A stretch of 29,889 nt of DNA from Halieaceae bacterium UBA3479 (GCA_002377985.1 DFQW01000072.1:1-29889), one strand, 5' to 3'. Positions 18,593-29,815 are shown, counted from the first letter of the stretch. Translations and numbers: made by a program. The notes: generated by a model from the letters alone, not told the origin.

Positions 18593-19151
18593 ACCTGACC
18601 GGAATCTTGGCAGTCAACAAGAGTTCCCGCGCCTCCCAAAGCGGCAAACCAACGACCGCGCTATAGCTGCCCTCAATCCTTCTGACAAAGGCCCCTGCGT
18701 AGCCCTGAATCGCGTATGCACCCGCCTTGCCCAGATACTCATCCATCGTCAAATATTGATTAATCGCATCCTCGGATAACTGCGCAAATGTCACCAACGT
18801 GGTCACAGTGCGGGTCTGGGCGCGACCCGCAATATTCAGCGAAAGTGCCGTGTGTACCTCATGAGTACGACCGGAAAGACGCTTTAAAAACGCTCTGGCG
18901 CTGTCGCGGCTATCGGGCTTTCCCAAAATGCTTGAGCCCAAAGCGACGGTTGTGTCAGCGCCCAGAACAGCGTGATCTGCCGACGCGTAAATTTGTGCTT
19001 TCTCCGCCGAGAGCCGCTCAACATATTGAACCGGACTCTCATCGGGCAGTAAGGACTCGTCTATGTCTGGATCGGCGGTATTAAATTCTGCAACCAGCAG
19101 GGATAGAAGTGCCTTCCGTCTTGGACTGGCCGATGCAAGCAACAGTGCCAT
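18585..19151 (-). CDS. maf: Maf-family nucleotide pyrophosphatase (YhdE type)
   Basis: Maf proteins hydrolyse dTTP, UTP and modified nucleotides to monophosphates, a house-cleaning role, and have been tied to septum control. The 188-residue protein has the N-terminal motif LASASPRRKALLSLL, the catalytic-region motif VLGADTTVAL, and the C-terminal DKAGAYAIQG-like segment (GKAGAYAIQGYAGAFV) with GSYSAVVGLPL. This set and the place beside mreD fit YhdE (dTTP/UTP) rather than YceF. It starts three bases after the mreD stop. Confidence 0.95.
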   Translation of the reverse strand: MALLLASASPRRKALLSLLVAEFNTADPDIDESLLPDESPVQYVERLSAEKAQIYASADHAVLGADTTVALGSSILGKPDSRDSARAFLKRLSGRTHEVHTALSLNIAGRAQTRTVTTLVTFAQLSEDAINQYLTMDEYLGKAGAYAIQGYAGAFVRRIEGSYSAVVGLPLWEARELLLTAKIPVRYG

Positions 19152-19154
19152 TAA

Positions 19155-19637
19155 TTAGGTGACCTCGTAGTATCGTCGGAGTAAACGCAAGATCTCCCTG
19201 ACAACCAGCCAGCAAAACGTCGAACAGAAAAGTCCTACCAACCCCAACCAGGGTAGACCAGGCATGCCCAAGCCGTTTCTCAGCCACTGCTCTGCACCTG
19301 AAGCCAGCATCAGTAGTACCAGCATCATCAACGATTGCTGAACACCGTCAAACTGTCGAATGCGTTGATAATTTGAAAGCAATACCAGCACCGAGACCAT
19401 CAAACCCAGAGAGGAAAGCCCCAATGGTGAACCTTCGATAAGATCCTGACCCAGACCCAGAACAAACGCGGTGGTCACACCCACTCGTTGTGGTAACGCG
19501 AGCACCCAATAGAACAGGGTCAAAGTAGCGATATCGGGTCTGAATATCCGCCACTCCAAGGGAAAGGGAATTAACATAAACAGCAGCGCACAACCCAGAG
19601 ACAGGTATATCACCCACGACGACCTGCTTCGCTCCAC
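19155..19637 (-). CDS. mreD: Rod shape-determining protein MreD
   Basis: MreD is the small integral-membrane member of the elongasome and works with MreC, RodA and PBP2. The 160-residue product (E. coli 162) is almost wholly hydrophobic with about five membrane segments and carries FILGLGQDL-like FVLGLGQDLIEGSPLG, the family signature. The start is GTG at 19637, sharing one base with the mreC stop (TAGTG), so re-initiation is likely. Confidence 0.93.
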   Translation of the reverse strand: MERSRSSWVIYLSLGCALLFMLIPFPLEWRIFRPDIATLTLFYWVLALPQRVGVTTAFVLGLGQDLIEGSPLGLSSLGLMVSVLVLLSNYQRIRQFDGVQQSLMMLVLLMLASGAEQWLRNGLGMPGLPWLGLVGLFCSTFCWLVVREILRLLRRYYEVT

Positions 19638-20476
19638 TATGACTCCGCCCCGCTCCCGACGGTTCGCTGCAAAACCAGTACGTAGCGCCCTCTGTCCAAA
19701 GCTGATATCGGCTCAGCAGTCACCAATGCGAAAGCCTCTCCGTCGGATATCACGACCTCTGTCACACGGGCCACGGGATATCCATTCGGAAAGCGCCCCC
19801 CCAGGCCTGAGGTCACCAGTAAATCTCCCACTCTGATATCGGATTTAGCCGGCAGATGTCGGATCAAAAGGCGATCAATAACGCCACTGCCTTCTGCTAT
19901 GGCGCGTAACCCGGAGCGATTGACTTGAACCGGAAGCGCGTGGGCACTGTCAGTAATCAGCACCGCGCGACTGTTTCGCTCACCACTGAGAATGATTTGC
20001 CCCATCAACCCCTCTTCCCCGAGCATGGGTTGGCCCTCTTTCACACCATCGAGAACACCTTTATCAATGACCACTATATGGCGAGAGGGATCAGGTGATA
20101 CCGCAATAATCTGTGCGGCGATGAGCTCGTCATCAATCAGCTGCGCTGAACGGAGCAGCGCCTTGTATCGCGCGTTCTCGGACAGCAGCGCAGCAAGTCG
20201 CTGACTCTGCCCCTTGAGGACGCGGTTTTCCTGCTGCAGTCGGAGTACCTCTTCTTGCAGATCAGTGCGCGAGTCCATTGCCGCGACCATTCGCTCCCAC
20301 GCCTCAACCGGAGCCAATATGACACCTGTGGTAAACGCGACCCCGTCGATTGCGCCCTGCTGTACGGCAACCAGGCGCGGGTGGTCCCGCAAAAAGAAGA
20401 GCGATAGCAAGCAGATCAACGCCAACACCAGAAACCAAGCGCTGACGGGGCTTTCTTTCAGGAAAAGCGGTTTGAT
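19637..20476 (-). CDS. mreC: Rod shape-determining protein MreC, apparent AUC start
   Basis: MreC is a bitopic periplasmic scaffold that links MreB to the wall synthases. The product has a short cytoplasmic N-terminus, one membrane segment, a coiled coil (about 50-95 from the AUC) and two beta domains with VVIDKGVLDGVKEGQPML, HALPVQVNRSG and the signature LLVTSGLGGRFPNGYPVA. The first standard start, GTG at 20428, falls inside the membrane segment and would cut it to about twelve residues. The in-frame sequence upstream reads Ile-Lys-Pro-Leu-Phe, matching the Met-Lys-Pro-Ile-Phe start of E. coli MreC. That Ile codon is ATC (20476-20474), with GGAG seven bases before it. I therefore choose ATC, giving 279 residues. 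The protein is shorter than E. coli MreC (367) because it lacks the Pro/Ala-rich tail. Confidence 0.82.
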   Translation of the reverse strand: MKPLFLKESPVSAWFLVLALICLLSLFFLRDHPRLVAVQQGAIDGVAFTTGVILAPVEAWERMVAAMDSRTDLQEEVLRLQQENRVLKGQSQRLAALLSENARYKALLRSAQLIDDELIAAQIIAVSPDPSRHIVVIDKGVLDGVKEGQPMLGEEGLMGQIILSGERNSRAVLITDSAHALPVQVNRSGLRAIAEGSGVIDRLLIRHLPAKSDIRVGDLLVTSGLGGRFPNGYPVARVTEVVISDGEAFALVTAEPISALDRGRYVLVLQRTVGSGAES

Positions 20477-20483
20477 AACGCTG

Positions 20484-20487
20484 CTCC
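20484..20487 (-). promoter_or_regulatory. Ribosome binding site for mreC
   Basis: GGAG on the minus strand lies seven bases before the ATC at 20476 and just after the mreB stop at 20501. It is ideally spaced for ATC and too far (about 55 bases) from the GTG at 20428, so it decides the start. Confidence 0.6.
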
Positions 20488-20500
20488 AGTCGGCTGTGTA

Positions 20501-21721
<1,221 letters not shown>

Positions 21722-21755
21722 TTAGTTTTCGCGGCCTGCGGTAAGGAAAGCTCCC

Positions 21756-22043
21756 ATGTCCATTTCCCAAGACGACGTCGAAAAAGTGGCGCTGCTCGCC
21801 AGACTCTCCATTGCACCCTCTGACCTACCAGAGGTGACCGAGCGCTTTGGTCGCGTCCTGCAATTGGTAAATGAACTGAATACCATTGATACGGAAGGGG
21901 TGGCGCCCATGTCAAACCCTCACGACATGGTGCAGCGGCTCCGCCCCGATGTAGTGACTGGAGCGAGTGATCGAGAGGCGCTGATGGCATCTGCGCCCGC
22001 GCAGGATCGGGGCTATTTTCTGGTGCCAAAGGTAATTGATTAA
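21756..22043 (+). CDS. gatC: Asp/Glu-tRNA amidotransferase subunit C
   Basis: GatC is the small subunit that wraps around and stabilises GatA in the GatCAB amidotransferase, which converts misacylated Asp-tRNA(Asn) and Glu-tRNA(Gln). The 95-residue protein opens with [19 protein letters not shown], the family start, and has the [16 protein letters not shown] segment and a C-terminal [15 protein letters not shown] precedes the ATG. The 217-base gap to divergent mreB must hold its promoter; TTGCGG at 21659 with TGTAGC at 21683 is a weak candidate. It overlaps gatA by one base (TAATG). Confidence 0.96.
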   Translation: MSISQDDVEKVALLARLSIAPSDLPEVTERFGRVLQLVNELNTIDTEGVAPMSNPHDMVQRLRPDVVTGASDREALMASAPAQDRGYFLVPKVID

Positions 22044-23521
22044 TGACCGATAGCGCGGTGCTCCACGGGTCGGTGAGCGAACTCCATGAGATGCTGACAC
22101 AGGGTCAGATCTCCAGCGAAGAACTTACGCGTGCCTTTTTGGAACGAATAGATCAGTTAAACGGCAAGCTTAATGCGGTGGTGACCGTCTGCGCAGAGCA
22201 AGCGCTTAACGATGCGCGCCGCGCTGATGAGCGCCTCTCCCGAGGCGAAGGGAATGTGCTTACGGGCATCCCGCTACTGCACAAAGATATCTTCTGTACT
22301 CAAGGTATTCGCACCACCTGCGGTTCCCGCATGTTAGAGGAATTCATACCCGCCTATGACGCCACTGTCGTGGCCAAATTAAAGGATGCCGGCGTGGTCA
22401 TGCTTGGCAAGTGCAACATGGATGAGTTTGCGATGGGCTCCTCCAACGAAACGAGCTTTTTTGGCACGGTCAAAAATCCTTGGGACACGCAATGTGTGCC
22501 CGGAGGCAGCTCGGGAGGCTCGGCCGCCGCGCTTGCTGCAGGCATGGCGACATTGGTGACAGGCACCGATACCGGAGGCTCCATTCGGCAGCCTGCCTCG
22601 TTATGCGGCATTACCGGACTGAAACCGACTTACGGTAGGGTGTCGCGTTTGGGCATTATTGCTTTTGCCTCCTCCTTGGATCAGGCAGGACCGATGGCGA
22701 GATCGGCAGCAGATTGCGCCCATATGCTGACAGCTATGTCCGGGCTGGACGTTGGCGATTCGACCTCAGCGGACCTAGCGGTACCCGATTTCTTCAGCGA
22801 ACTCTCCGGTAATGTCGCTGGATTGCGCATTGGCATGCCAAGAGAATACTTCAATGACGACTTGGACCCAGCAGTCCGGACACGAGTCATGTCCGCTTTG
22901 TCAGAGCTTGAGAAGGCCGGTGCGCAGCTCATCGACATTGATTTGCCGCACAGCCACTACGCGATTGCCACTTACTATGTGCTTGCTCCCGCGGAAGCTT
23001 CAGCAAATTTGGCGCGATATGATGGGGTCCGTTTTGGTTATCGATGCGCCAACCCCGCAGACCTAGAGGACCTTTATCTCCGCTCAAGGAGCGAGGGTTT
23101 CGGTGAGGAGGTACAGAGGCGCATTCTGGTAGGCACCTATGCGCTTTCGGCTGGCTTTTACGATGCCTACTTCAACAAAGCACAGCAGGTACGTCGGGTG
23201 ATCAGTGACGACTTCCGTAAGGCTTTTCAATCCGTTGACGTCATCGCGGGGCCGTCCGCTCCGGGGGTCGCCTTCCCCTTCGGTGCGAAGCAACAGGACC
23301 CGGTCGCTATGTACATGGAAGACATCTATACACTCGCGGTAAATCTGGCCGGTCTGCCCGGCCTGTCCACGCCTGCGGGGCTCGTCAACGGCATGCCCGT
23401 GGGCTTGCAGTTGATTGGCAAACCCTTCGACGAAAGCACTATCTTGAACGCCGCGCACCGGCTCCAGCTTGATACCGATTGGCACCTGGCGCGCCCGGCC
23501 ATCGAGGAGTCGTGGACATGA
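22043..23521 (+). CDS. gatA: Asp/Glu-tRNA amidotransferase subunit A
   Basis: GatA is the glutaminase/amidase subunit that releases ammonia from glutamine for tRNA-bound Glu or Asp. The 492-residue protein has the amidase-signature catalytic triad Lys81 (LLHKDIF), cis-Ser156 (PGGSSGGS) and Ser180 ([10 protein letters not shown]). The glycine/serine-rich signature and the C-terminal LPGLSTPAG segment are normal. It lies in the gatC-gatA-gatB operon with a one-base overlap upstream and ATGA overlap with gatB. The presence of GatCAB suggests that the organism makes Asn-tRNA, Gln-tRNA or both by transamidation. Confidence 0.97.
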   Translation: MTDSAVLHGSVSELHEMLTQGQISSEELTRAFLERIDQLNGKLNAVVTVCAEQALNDARRADERLSRGEGNVLTGIPLLHKDIFCTQGIRTTCGSRMLEEFIPAYDATVVAKLKDAGVVMLGKCNMDEFAMGSSNETSFFGTVKNPWDTQCVPGGSSGGSAAALAAGMATLVTGTDTGGSIRQPASLCGITGLKPTYGRVSRLGIIAFASSLDQAGPMARSAADCAHMLTAMSGLDVGDSTSADLAVPDFFSELSGNVAGLRIGMPREYFNDDLDPAVRTRVMSALSELEKAGAQLIDIDLPHSHYAIATYYVLAPAEASANLARYDGVRFGYRCANPADLEDLYLRSRSEGFGEEVQRRILVGTYALSAGFYDAYFNKAQQVRRVISDDFRKAFQSVDVIAGPSAPGVAFPFGAKQQDPVAMYMEDIYTLAVNLAGLPGLSTPAGLVNGMPVGLQLIGKPFDESTILNAAHRLQLDTDWHLARPAIEESWT

Positions 23522-24969
23522 CATGGGAAACCATCATGGGCCTCGAAGTTCACCTGCAGTTGGCCACCCAGTCCAAAATTTTTTCAGGCTCCTCGACTCA
23601 ATTTGGTGCAGCACCCAATGTGCAGGCCGATGCAGTGGATTTAGGCATGCCCGGCATGCTCCCGGTGCTCAACGAGGAAGCCGTGCGCTTCGCCGTGAAG
23701 TTTGGCCTCGGCATCGGTGCTCGAATCGGGCAGCGATCGATTTTTGATCGGAAAAACTATTTTTATCCCGACCTGCCCAAGGGCTACCAGATCAGTCAGT
23801 TCTTTTCGCCCATCGTCTGCGAGGGGGTTTTTGAAGTACCGATGGAAGACGGCGCTTTGCTCCCCATCAGAATTACGCGCGCACATCTCGAGGAAGATGC
23901 GGGCAAGTCCGTACACGATATCTTCAGCCAAGAATCGGGCATCGACCTCAACCGCGCAGGCACGCCGCTATTGGAAATAGTAACAGAGCCCGATTTTCGC
24001 TCTGCCGAGCAAGCCGTGGCGTACCTGAAGGCGCTACATTCGCTGGTCACCTATCTCGGCATCTCCGACGGCAACATGGCGGAAGGTTCGATGCGGTGCG
24101 ACATCAATATTTCTCTGCGTCGAGCGGGAAGTGACGCGCTGGGTACCCGCACGGAAATTAAAAATGTGAACTCATTTCGCTTCGTGGAACGCGCCATCCA
24201 TAGCGAAGTCGAACGGCAAGCCGATATCCTGAATAGCGGAGGCACCATTACGCAGGAAACGCGTCTGTACGATGCCGAGCGCGACGAAACACGCTCAATG
24301 CGGTCCAAGGAAGTGGCGAATGATTACCGCTACTTCCCCGAACCAGACTTGCTCCCAATAGAAATCGACGAGGCCTACATTGACGCCGTGCGCGCCTCAC
24401 TGCCGGAGCTGCCAGCCGCTAAACGCGCTCGATTCGTCAACGAGTATGAACTGAGTGATTACGACGCCGCGCTGCTGGTTCCTGACCACGCGACCGCGGC
24501 CTTCTTTGAGGAAGTTGTTCGTCTGGGCGGGGCAGCGAAACCCGCGGCAAACTGGATTCTGGGTGATCTGTCAGGCGCGCTCAATCGCGCCGATCTAACA
24601 ATTGAAGCAAGTCCCGTATCGGCTGAGGCCCTCGCTGGATTGGTTGCGCGCATTGAAGACGGCACCTTATCCAGCAAATTGGCGAAACAGGTTTTTGACG
24701 GCCTGTGGCAAGCAGAGGGCACTACCGACGAAATCATTGCCCAGCGGGGTTTGAAGCAGGTCAGTGACGCCGGAGAGCTGGAACAGATGGTGGACGACGT
24801 GATCACGGCGAATCCTGATCAGGTAACCCAGTATCTCGCTGCGGATGAGACAAAACGGAAAAAGTTAAGCGGCTTTTTCGTGGGTCAAATCATGAAGGCA
24901 TCTCAGGGACAAGCGAATCCCAAGCTACTCAATGAATTACTGATCAAAAAACTTAACGATCAGTCCTGA
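23518..24969 (+). CDS. gatB: Asp/Glu-tRNA amidotransferase subunit B
   Basis: GatB binds the misacylated tRNA, phosphorylates the Asp/Glu side chain with ATP and completes amidation. From the ATG at 23518 it has 483 residues. The N-terminal family pattern [13 protein letters not shown], the [14 protein letters not shown] motif, [12 protein letters not shown] and [16 protein letters not shown] are all present. The C-terminal YqeY-like tail domain (last 140 residues) ends with [24 protein letters not shown]. The start codon sits in the ATGA overlap with gatA, although the frame is open 13 codons further upstream. The last ten bases overlap the convergent smrA gene. Confidence 0.97.
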   Translation: MTWETIMGLEVHLQLATQSKIFSGSSTQFGAAPNVQADAVDLGMPGMLPVLNEEAVRFAVKFGLGIGARIGQRSIFDRKNYFYPDLPKGYQISQFFSPIVCEGVFEVPMEDGALLPIRITRAHLEEDAGKSVHDIFSQESGIDLNRAGTPLLEIVTEPDFRSAEQAVAYLKALHSLVTYLGISDGNMAEGSMRCDINISLRRAGSDALGTRTEIKNVNSFRFVERAIHSEVERQADILNSGGTITQETRLYDAERDETRSMRSKEVANDYRYFPEPDLLPIEIDEAYIDAVRASLPELPAAKRARFVNEYELSDYDAALLVPDHATAAFFEEVVRLGGAAKPAANWILGDLSGALNRADLTIEASPVSAEALAGLVARIEDGTLSSKLAKQVFDGLWQAEGTTDEIIAQRGLKQVSDAGELEQMVDDVITANPDQVTQYLAADETKRKKLSGFFVGQIMKASQGQANPKLLNELLIKKLNDQS

Positions 24970-25547
24970 GTGCGCCCCTTCATGTAAGTGAGGCGATTTT
25001 CCCGCTTTTTTTCAGCGCTTTTGCGCAACAGCACGTAGACCGCGCCGGTGCCACCGTGGGGCGGCTGCGCAGAGTGAAAGGCCTGCACGGCTTCGAGGTC
25101 CCTCAGCCAGTGATTCACATAACCCTTTAACACAGCGGTTGAGGCTCCCTCCACGGTTGACTGCCCCTTGCCATGCACGATCAGTAATGTGCGCAGCCCC
25201 AGCCGGCCTGCCTCGCTGATAAAAGAGAACACTTCCTGCCGCGCTTGCTTGGTCGTCATACGATGCAAATCCAACCGGGCATCAACCTGGTAGTGGCCGA
25301 GACGCAATTTGCGATACACCCCGTTCTGTATCCCCGGCCGCTTAAAGTCGAGCACGTACCATGCATCCAGAGGTAAGACGCCCTCGTCAACCAGAGGATT
25401 GGTCTGCTCCTCCTGCCCCTCGGCGGCGCGCCGACGCCCCTGCTGCTGATCATCCGACAGCTTATCTTTTGCCAAGCGGACACGTGCCTCGCGAGCCAGC
25501 GGCGTCACGTCCATCATTTCTTCAGCAAAAAGGTCCTCATCACTCAC
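24960..25547 (-). CDS. smrA: Smr-domain endonuclease (SmrA type)
   Basis: Smr-domain proteins are nucleases; E. coli SmrB cuts mRNA at collided ribosomes, and the exact role of this SmrA-like form is less clear. The product has 195 residues from GTG at 25547. A charged N-terminal half includes [10 protein letters not shown] and a [14 protein letters not shown] segment. The C-terminal Smr domain carries LDLH (92-95), HGKG (125-128) and [15 protein letters not shown] longer start at GTG 25601 is possible, but it would place a good -10 box (25582-25577) inside the coding region, so I prefer 25547. It is divergent from cysZ and convergent with gatB, overlapping it by ten bases. Confidence 0.85.
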   Translation of the reverse strand: MSDEDLFAEEMMDVTPLAREARVRLAKDKLSDDQQQGRRRAAEGQEEQTNPLVDEGVLPLDAWYVLDFKRPGIQNGVYRKLRLGHYQVDARLDLHRMTTKQARQEVFSFISEAGRLGLRTLLIVHGKGQSTVEGASTAVLKGYVNHWLRDLEAVQAFHSAQPPHGGTGAVYVLLRKSAEKKRENRLTYMKGRTQD

Positions 25548-25576
25548 GGCTTGCGGCACTCTTTTATCGCCCGCAC

Positions 25577-25584
25577 AGTATAAT
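25577..25584. promoter_or_regulatory. Overlapping divergent -10 elements for smrA and cysZ
   Basis: On the plus strand TATAAT (25579-25584) is a perfect -10 and would start transcription about 20 bases before the cysZ ATG. On the minus strand TATACT (25582-25577) is a near-perfect -10 about 30 bases before the smrA GTG. The two share four bases. Neither has a clear -35 at 16-18 bases. Confidence 0.45.
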
Positions 25585-25611
25585 AAAGACTGATTCAGCA
25601 CAGTGACTCAC

Positions 25612-26349
25612 ATGAACGGAAATCTCCTCACCGGAGTCGGCTATTTTCTCCGCGGCTTTTCAATGATTTTTCAACCGGGTCTCCGCCGTTTTGTGGTCGT
25701 GCCGCTGACGGCCAATATTGTTCTATTTAGCCTCATGGGATGGGCGTTGTATGAGGTCATTGTGGACTTTTATGACGCCGCCCTGTTAACCGTGCCCGAG
25801 TGGCTGCAATTCCTGTCCTGGATCATCACCCCCTTGCTGTGGATGATTGGGGGGCTGATATCGGGCTACGCTTCGACACTGGCAGTCCTCATGCTGACTT
25901 CGCCATTCCACTCGCTACTCGCCGAAAAAGTCGAAGAATGGGTGACCGGCGAGCCACTCCCCGCGCTTGAGGGCTTGGGTGCAACACTACTCCAAGTGCC
26001 GCGCGCGTTTTTCAGGGAAATTCGCAAGCTGCTCTACTACCTTCCGATGGCTTTGGCAGTTCTGATACTGACCATCATCCCGGGTCTCAACGCTTTGGCC
26101 CCGCTGGCGTGGTTCTTGTTGGGCGCGTGGATGATGAGTTTACAGTTCATCGATTATCCGATGGATAACCATCAGTTACCTTTCAGAGAAGTACCCGAGG
26201 CGTGCGCCGCCAGGCGGCTGTCTACCATTAGTTTTGGCGGAACCATTGCGGTGCTAAGCGGAATCCCGTTTCTCAACCTGATTGTGATTCCCGCCGCGGT
26301 AATTGGCGCGACGCTACTCTGGTGCGAGGAGCTTCGCGCGCTGCGCTAA
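25612..26349 (+). CDS. cysZ: Sulfate transporter CysZ
   Basis: CysZ (EI24 family) is an inner-membrane protein that mediates sulfate uptake for cysteine synthesis. The 245-residue product aligns by eye with E. coli CysZ (253) over its full length: an N-terminal [13 protein letters not shown], four to six hydrophobic segments, [16 protein letters not shown], the [13 protein letters not shown] motif, and a C-terminal [17 protein letters not shown]. The ATG at 25612 is chosen; a GTG at 25603 would add three residues. No strong ribosome site is seen before either. No other cys gene is near. Its end overlaps the convergent helicase gene by four bases. Confidence 0.9.
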   Translation: MNGNLLTGVGYFLRGFSMIFQPGLRRFVVVPLTANIVLFSLMGWALYEVIVDFYDAALLTVPEWLQFLSWIITPLLWMIGGLISGYASTLAVLMLTSPFHSLLAEKVEEWVTGEPLPALEGLGATLLQVPRAFFREIRKLLYYLPMALAVLILTIIPGLNALAPLAWFLLGAWMMSLQFIDYPMDNHQLPFREVPEACAARRLSTISFGGTIAVLSGIPFLNLIVIPAAVIGATLLWCEELRALR

Positions 26350-27659
26350 CGCGGATCCGCACTATTTGATGAGGGGGGCGCGATACAGGGGAGTGTGTGC
26401 CCCAATAACGCCTCTATGTCTGGCAACAAAAATGCATCGTCCTCGCTGGCAAAGCTTATGGACACACCGGTCGCACCTGCCCGGCCCGTTCTTCCAATCC
26501 GATGCACATAATCCTCGGGGTCCTCGGGCAGGTTGTAGTTAACCACGTGGGAAATACCCTCCACATGGATCCCTCTACCAGCAACATCGGTGGCCACCAG
26601 GACTTTGGTTCTGCCCGACTTGAAGTTCTCCAGCGTCCGCGTGCGTTTCGCCTGCGTGATTTCTCCCGAGAGCATGCCACACTGTACGCCGACTTTACGG
26701 AGTTTTTCATAGAGACGCCGCACCTGATCGCGCCGGTTGGCGAAGATAATAATGCGCTCAACATCGGCGGTATTCAGCAGATCCATAAGGACCGAAAAGC
26801 GCTCGCGACTGGCCACCAGATAGACCCGTTGGTCAACCGAGGCAGTGGCAACGCGCTCCGGCTCAATCTCGACAGTAATTGGCTCGTAGGTCCACTGTTT
26901 AGCCAGGTTCAGAATGTCCTGGGTAAAGGTTGCCGAGAATAATAGGGTTTGCCGGTCTTCCTTGCGAGGGGTCGTTCTAACGATGCGCTTAACCTGGGGT
27001 ATGAAGCCCATATCGAGCATTCGATCCGCTTCGTCTAAAACCAAAATTTCCACTCGATCCAGTGCCAGATCACGTCGCTCCATAAAGTCGATCAAACGCC
27101 CGGGGGTCGCGACAATAATATCTACAGGTGCGGCGTTTACCTTACCAAGTTGCTTTTGGTAGTCAGCGCCGCCAATCAGCGTAACGGTCTTCAGTCCCGT
27201 ATATTTGCCAAGCTCGTCTGCATCCGCTGCTATTTGCATTACGAGTTCGCGGGTTGGCGCAATAATGACCGCTCTCGGCTCCCCCAAAAATCGCTCTCCA
27301 TCAATGGGATGAGAGAGCAGGTCATTGAAGATGGTAATCAGAAAGGCTGCCGTTTTACCCGTGCCGGTCTGAGCCTTGCCGATGGCGTCATTGCCGGCGA
27401 GCGTATGCGGCAATATTTGCCCTTGAATGGGCGAACAGAATTCAAAACCGAGCGCATCTATGCCCTGCTGAACAGTACTGTCCAAATTCAAACTGGCAAA
27501 CTGAACTCGACTGGAGGAACTGGTGATACCATTCTCGGCCTGCAGGATTGCTGGTTCGGCGTCTTCTTGCACAACGTCATCTGGGGAAAAATGAGGCAGA
27601 AGTCTAGCACATGCGAGCGAGTTAGAATGTGCGCCTGAGATGCTATGACGCCGACCCAT
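26346..27659 (-). CDS. rhlB: DEAD-box RNA helicase, RhlB type
   Basis: This is an ATP-dependent RNA helicase likely to work in mRNA decay; E. coli RhlB belongs to the RNase E degradosome. Motifs are the Q motif region (Phe54 to Gln79), AQTGTGKT (96-103), PTRELV, TPGRL, DEAD (209-212), SAT (242-244), and HRIGRTGR (386-393). The C-terminal [22 protein letters not shown] stretch matches RhlB rather than RhlE, SrmB or DbpA. The basic C-terminal tail of E. coli RhlB is absent; the protein ends in a short Ser/Pro tail. The first 50 residues are low in conservation and the start is uncertain: ATG 27659 overlaps the ATG of norM, and a GTG near 27572 is another choice. Confidence 0.88.
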   Translation of the reverse strand: MGRRHSISGAHSNSLACARLLPHFSPDDVVQEDAEPAILQAENGITSSSSRVQFASLNLDSTVQQGIDALGFEFCSPIQGQILPHTLAGNDAIGKAQTGTGKTAAFLITIFNDLLSHPIDGERFLGEPRAVIIAPTRELVMQIAADADELGKYTGLKTVTLIGGADYQKQLGKVNAAPVDIIVATPGRLIDFMERRDLALDRVEILVLDEADRMLDMGFIPQVKRIVRTTPRKEDRQTLLFSATFTQDILNLAKQWTYEPITVEIEPERVATASVDQRVYLVASRERFSVLMDLLNTADVERIIIFANRRDQVRRLYEKLRKVGVQCGMLSGEITQAKRTRTLENFKSGRTKVLVATDVAGRGIHVEGISHVVNYNLPEDPEDYVHRIGRTGRAGATGVSISFASEDDAFLLPDIEALLGHTLPCIAPPSSNSADPR

Positions 27660-29040
27660 GACCGAAGCACCTGAAAAGATTATAGGCGAGGATTCATCGT
27701 CCCCAATGTGGAACGAATTCCGTCCCCTGTGGCGAATTGCCTGGCCACTCTTGATTGCCCAGACCGCACAAATAGGTACTGGCGTCGTCGATACTTTGAT
27801 GGCCGGTAACTACGGGGATACTGATCTGGCGGCCATTGCCGTGGGTTTTAATATTTGGCTGCCGCTCTATCTTATTATTCTCGGAACCTTGTTTGCATGC
27901 TCCGCGATCGTGGCACAGGATTATGGCGCGGGCCGCGTCGAGCGCGTTCGTAGCTTCTTGCCCCAGGGTCTCTGGGTAGCCATCTTTTTGAGCGCCATCA
28001 TGACACCCCTGTGCCTCAATAGCGGCGCGATAATCGAGTTGCTGGGGCTGCCAATTGAAACGTCAGCAAAAACTACCGCTTATGTCAGTAAGGTCGGGCT
28101 AGGCTTCCCGGCACTGGGTATCTTCATGGCTCTGCGCTACCACACCCAAGGGCTGGGTCTTACGGCGCCCTTTGCCATGGCCAGTGTCGTGGGCTTTATT
28201 GCCAATGTACCTCTCAATTACATGCTCATATTTGGACATTGGGGTGCACCGGAACTGGGTGCGGAAGGCTGTGGACTGGCTACCGCCACATCGATGTGGA
28301 TAAGCACTGTCATTATCGTGATCTATACGCTGACTTCGGAGGCACTTAAGCCCTACCTTCCTAAAAAGTGGCTACAGCCGCCGGATAGACAGCGCATTAG
28401 CGAAATTCTCATCGTCGGTATTCCCGTTGGCCTGACGTTTTTCCTGGAAACCGGCGTTTTCGCTGCCGTGACTTTACTTATTGCGACCCTGGGTGATGTC
28501 GCCGTTGCGGCGCATCAGATTGCGATCAATATCTGGGATGTTTTTTACATTCCCATGGTGAGTATCGGTAGCGCCATGGCGACGCGAATGGGACACGCCA
28601 TTGGCGCACAAAACCCGAGTGGCGTAAAAATGGCGCTGAGAGTCGGCGCACTGTTATGCGGGATGATTGGCGCTCTGACGATGTTACTGCTGCTGCTATT
28701 TCCCGAAGCCATTATTGGCGCCTACACCCAATCGACAGAGATCCACGCCCTCGCAATGAAACTGCTGCGACTGGCTGCGCTCTTCATCATGATCGACGTC
28801 GTGCAAATCTTGGGGTCCTTTGTGTTGCGCGCCCACAAAGAAACGCGGTTCCCCTTCGTTGTCGTCACAGTATCTTACTGGGGTTTGGCGTTGCCGCTTG
28901 GCTACTTCCTGGCCATCGCTTCGGGCAACAAGGGCACCGACGGAACAGTCGACTTTTGGTACGCCACGATTATAGGGATTGCTTTTGCCACCGCCCTCAT
29001 CAGCTGGCGCGTGAGGCGCATACTGAGCGCGCTGGACTAA
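27658..29040 (+). CDS. norM: MATE-family multidrug/Na+ exporter (NorM type)
   Basis: This is an inner-membrane antiporter of the MATE family, 460 residues with about twelve membrane segments in two related halves. The first half opens with [28 protein letters not shown] and the second with [23 protein letters not shown], both typical of NorM. Substrates cannot be told from sequence. The ATG at 27658 shares two bases with the helicase ATG on the other strand; Met17 (27706) is an alternative start that would leave room for a promoter. A possible -10 (TAGAAT, 27623-27628) has no good -35. It is convergent with moeB, 19 bases apart. Confidence 0.9.
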   Translation: MTEAPEKIIGEDSSSPMWNEFRPLWRIAWPLLIAQTAQIGTGVVDTLMAGNYGDTDLAAIAVGFNIWLPLYLIILGTLFACSAIVAQDYGAGRVERVRSFLPQGLWVAIFLSAIMTPLCLNSGAIIELLGLPIETSAKTTAYVSKVGLGFPALGIFMALRYHTQGLGLTAPFAMASVVGFIANVPLNYMLIFGHWGAPELGAEGCGLATATSMWISTVIIVIYTLTSEALKPYLPKKWLQPPDRQRISEILIVGIPVGLTFFLETGVFAAVTLLIATLGDVAVAAHQIAINIWDVFYIPMVSIGSAMATRMGHAIGAQNPSGVKMALRVGALLCGMIGALTMLLLLLFPEAIIGAYTQSTEIHALAMKLLRLAALFIMIDVVQILGSFVLRAHKETRFPFVVVTVSYWGLALPLGYFLAIASGNKGTDGTVDFWYATIIGIAFATALISWRVRRILSALD

Positions 29041-29059
29041 AGGGGGGCGCTGGGCTACA

Positions 29060-29815
29060 TCACGACATCGGACGACATAACGGGCAATCCTTTCTTTTGG
29101 TGATCGACATTTCGACATAGTGCCCGGACCAGGGATCAAGCATCTGGAGTTCACCCCAGGGAACAGCCAGTCCAAGTAGCACTTTGATCGCCATGACACT
29201 TTGATGCATGGCGACCAGGCCCGCCACGGGCCCCAGAATACCGAGCTGGGCGCATCCGGCGCTATCCGCGACTTCGGGCTCGGTGATCAGACAGTGATAG
29301 CACCCTGACTGCCGATCAGCATCAAACACTATCCACTGCCCCGCCGTCTTGATCGCTGACCCCATAATCCACGGCAAACCCGCATGATGAGTCGCCCGAT
29401 CGATATCGAGTCGCGCTCGCAGCGAGTCTGTAGCGTCAATAACCAGGTCAATATCAGCGAGTAGCGTAGCCGCCGTGTGGGCATCAAATCTCTCCGCGCG
29501 GGGATCGATCGTGGTGTCGCTGTTGGCGCACGCTAACTTCCCCGCCAGTACTTCAACTTTGGCATGACCAATATCCGACTCGGTGAAGGCGATCTGTCGC
29601 GGTAGGTTACTGAGGTCGACTAGATCATCATCTACGAGACGGAGTTGACCCACTCCGGCCCCAGAGAGATATTGCGCTACCGGGCCGCCCAAACCGCCCG
29701 CACCCACAATCAGCACGTGGCTTGCCAACAAACGCTGCTGCCCCTCCAGGTCGACCTCGGGCAAAATCAGCTGCCGCGCGTAACGGGTTAATTGCTTGTC
29801 AGTCAGTTCGGCCAT
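29060..29815 (-). CDS. moeB: Molybdopterin-synthase adenylyltransferase MoeB
   Basis: MoeB adenylates the C-terminal glycine of MoaD in molybdenum cofactor synthesis. The 251-residue protein has the E1-like nucleotide loop GAGGLGG (38-44), the NLPRQ segment, Asp130 in DATDS, and four zinc ligands, Cys172, Cys175, Cys244 and Cys247. There is no rhodanese domain. ThiF, which activates ThiS for thiamine, has the same fold; the position after prmC, as in Pseudomonas, favours MoeB. No other moa or moe gene is nearby. It overlaps prmC by 13 bases in another frame. Confidence 0.85.
   Translation of the reverse strand: MAELTDKQLTRYARQLILPEVDLEGQQRLLASHVLIVGAGGLGGPVAQYLSGAGVGQLRLVDDDLVDLSNLPRQIAFTESDIGHAKVEVLAGKLACANSDTTIDPRAERFDAHTAATLLADIDLVIDATDSLRARLDIDRATHHAGLPWIMGSAIKTAGQWIVFDADRQSGCYHCLITEPEVADSAGCAQLGILGPVAGLVAMHQSVMAIKVLLGLAVPWGELQMLDPWSGHYVEMSITKRKDCPLCRPMS

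Noticed and set aside
24985..25025. T-run and GC-rich sequence near the end of smrA as a terminator for gatB
   Set aside because: Only a four-base stem can be formed and the run is inside the smrA coding frame, without a stable hairpin before it.
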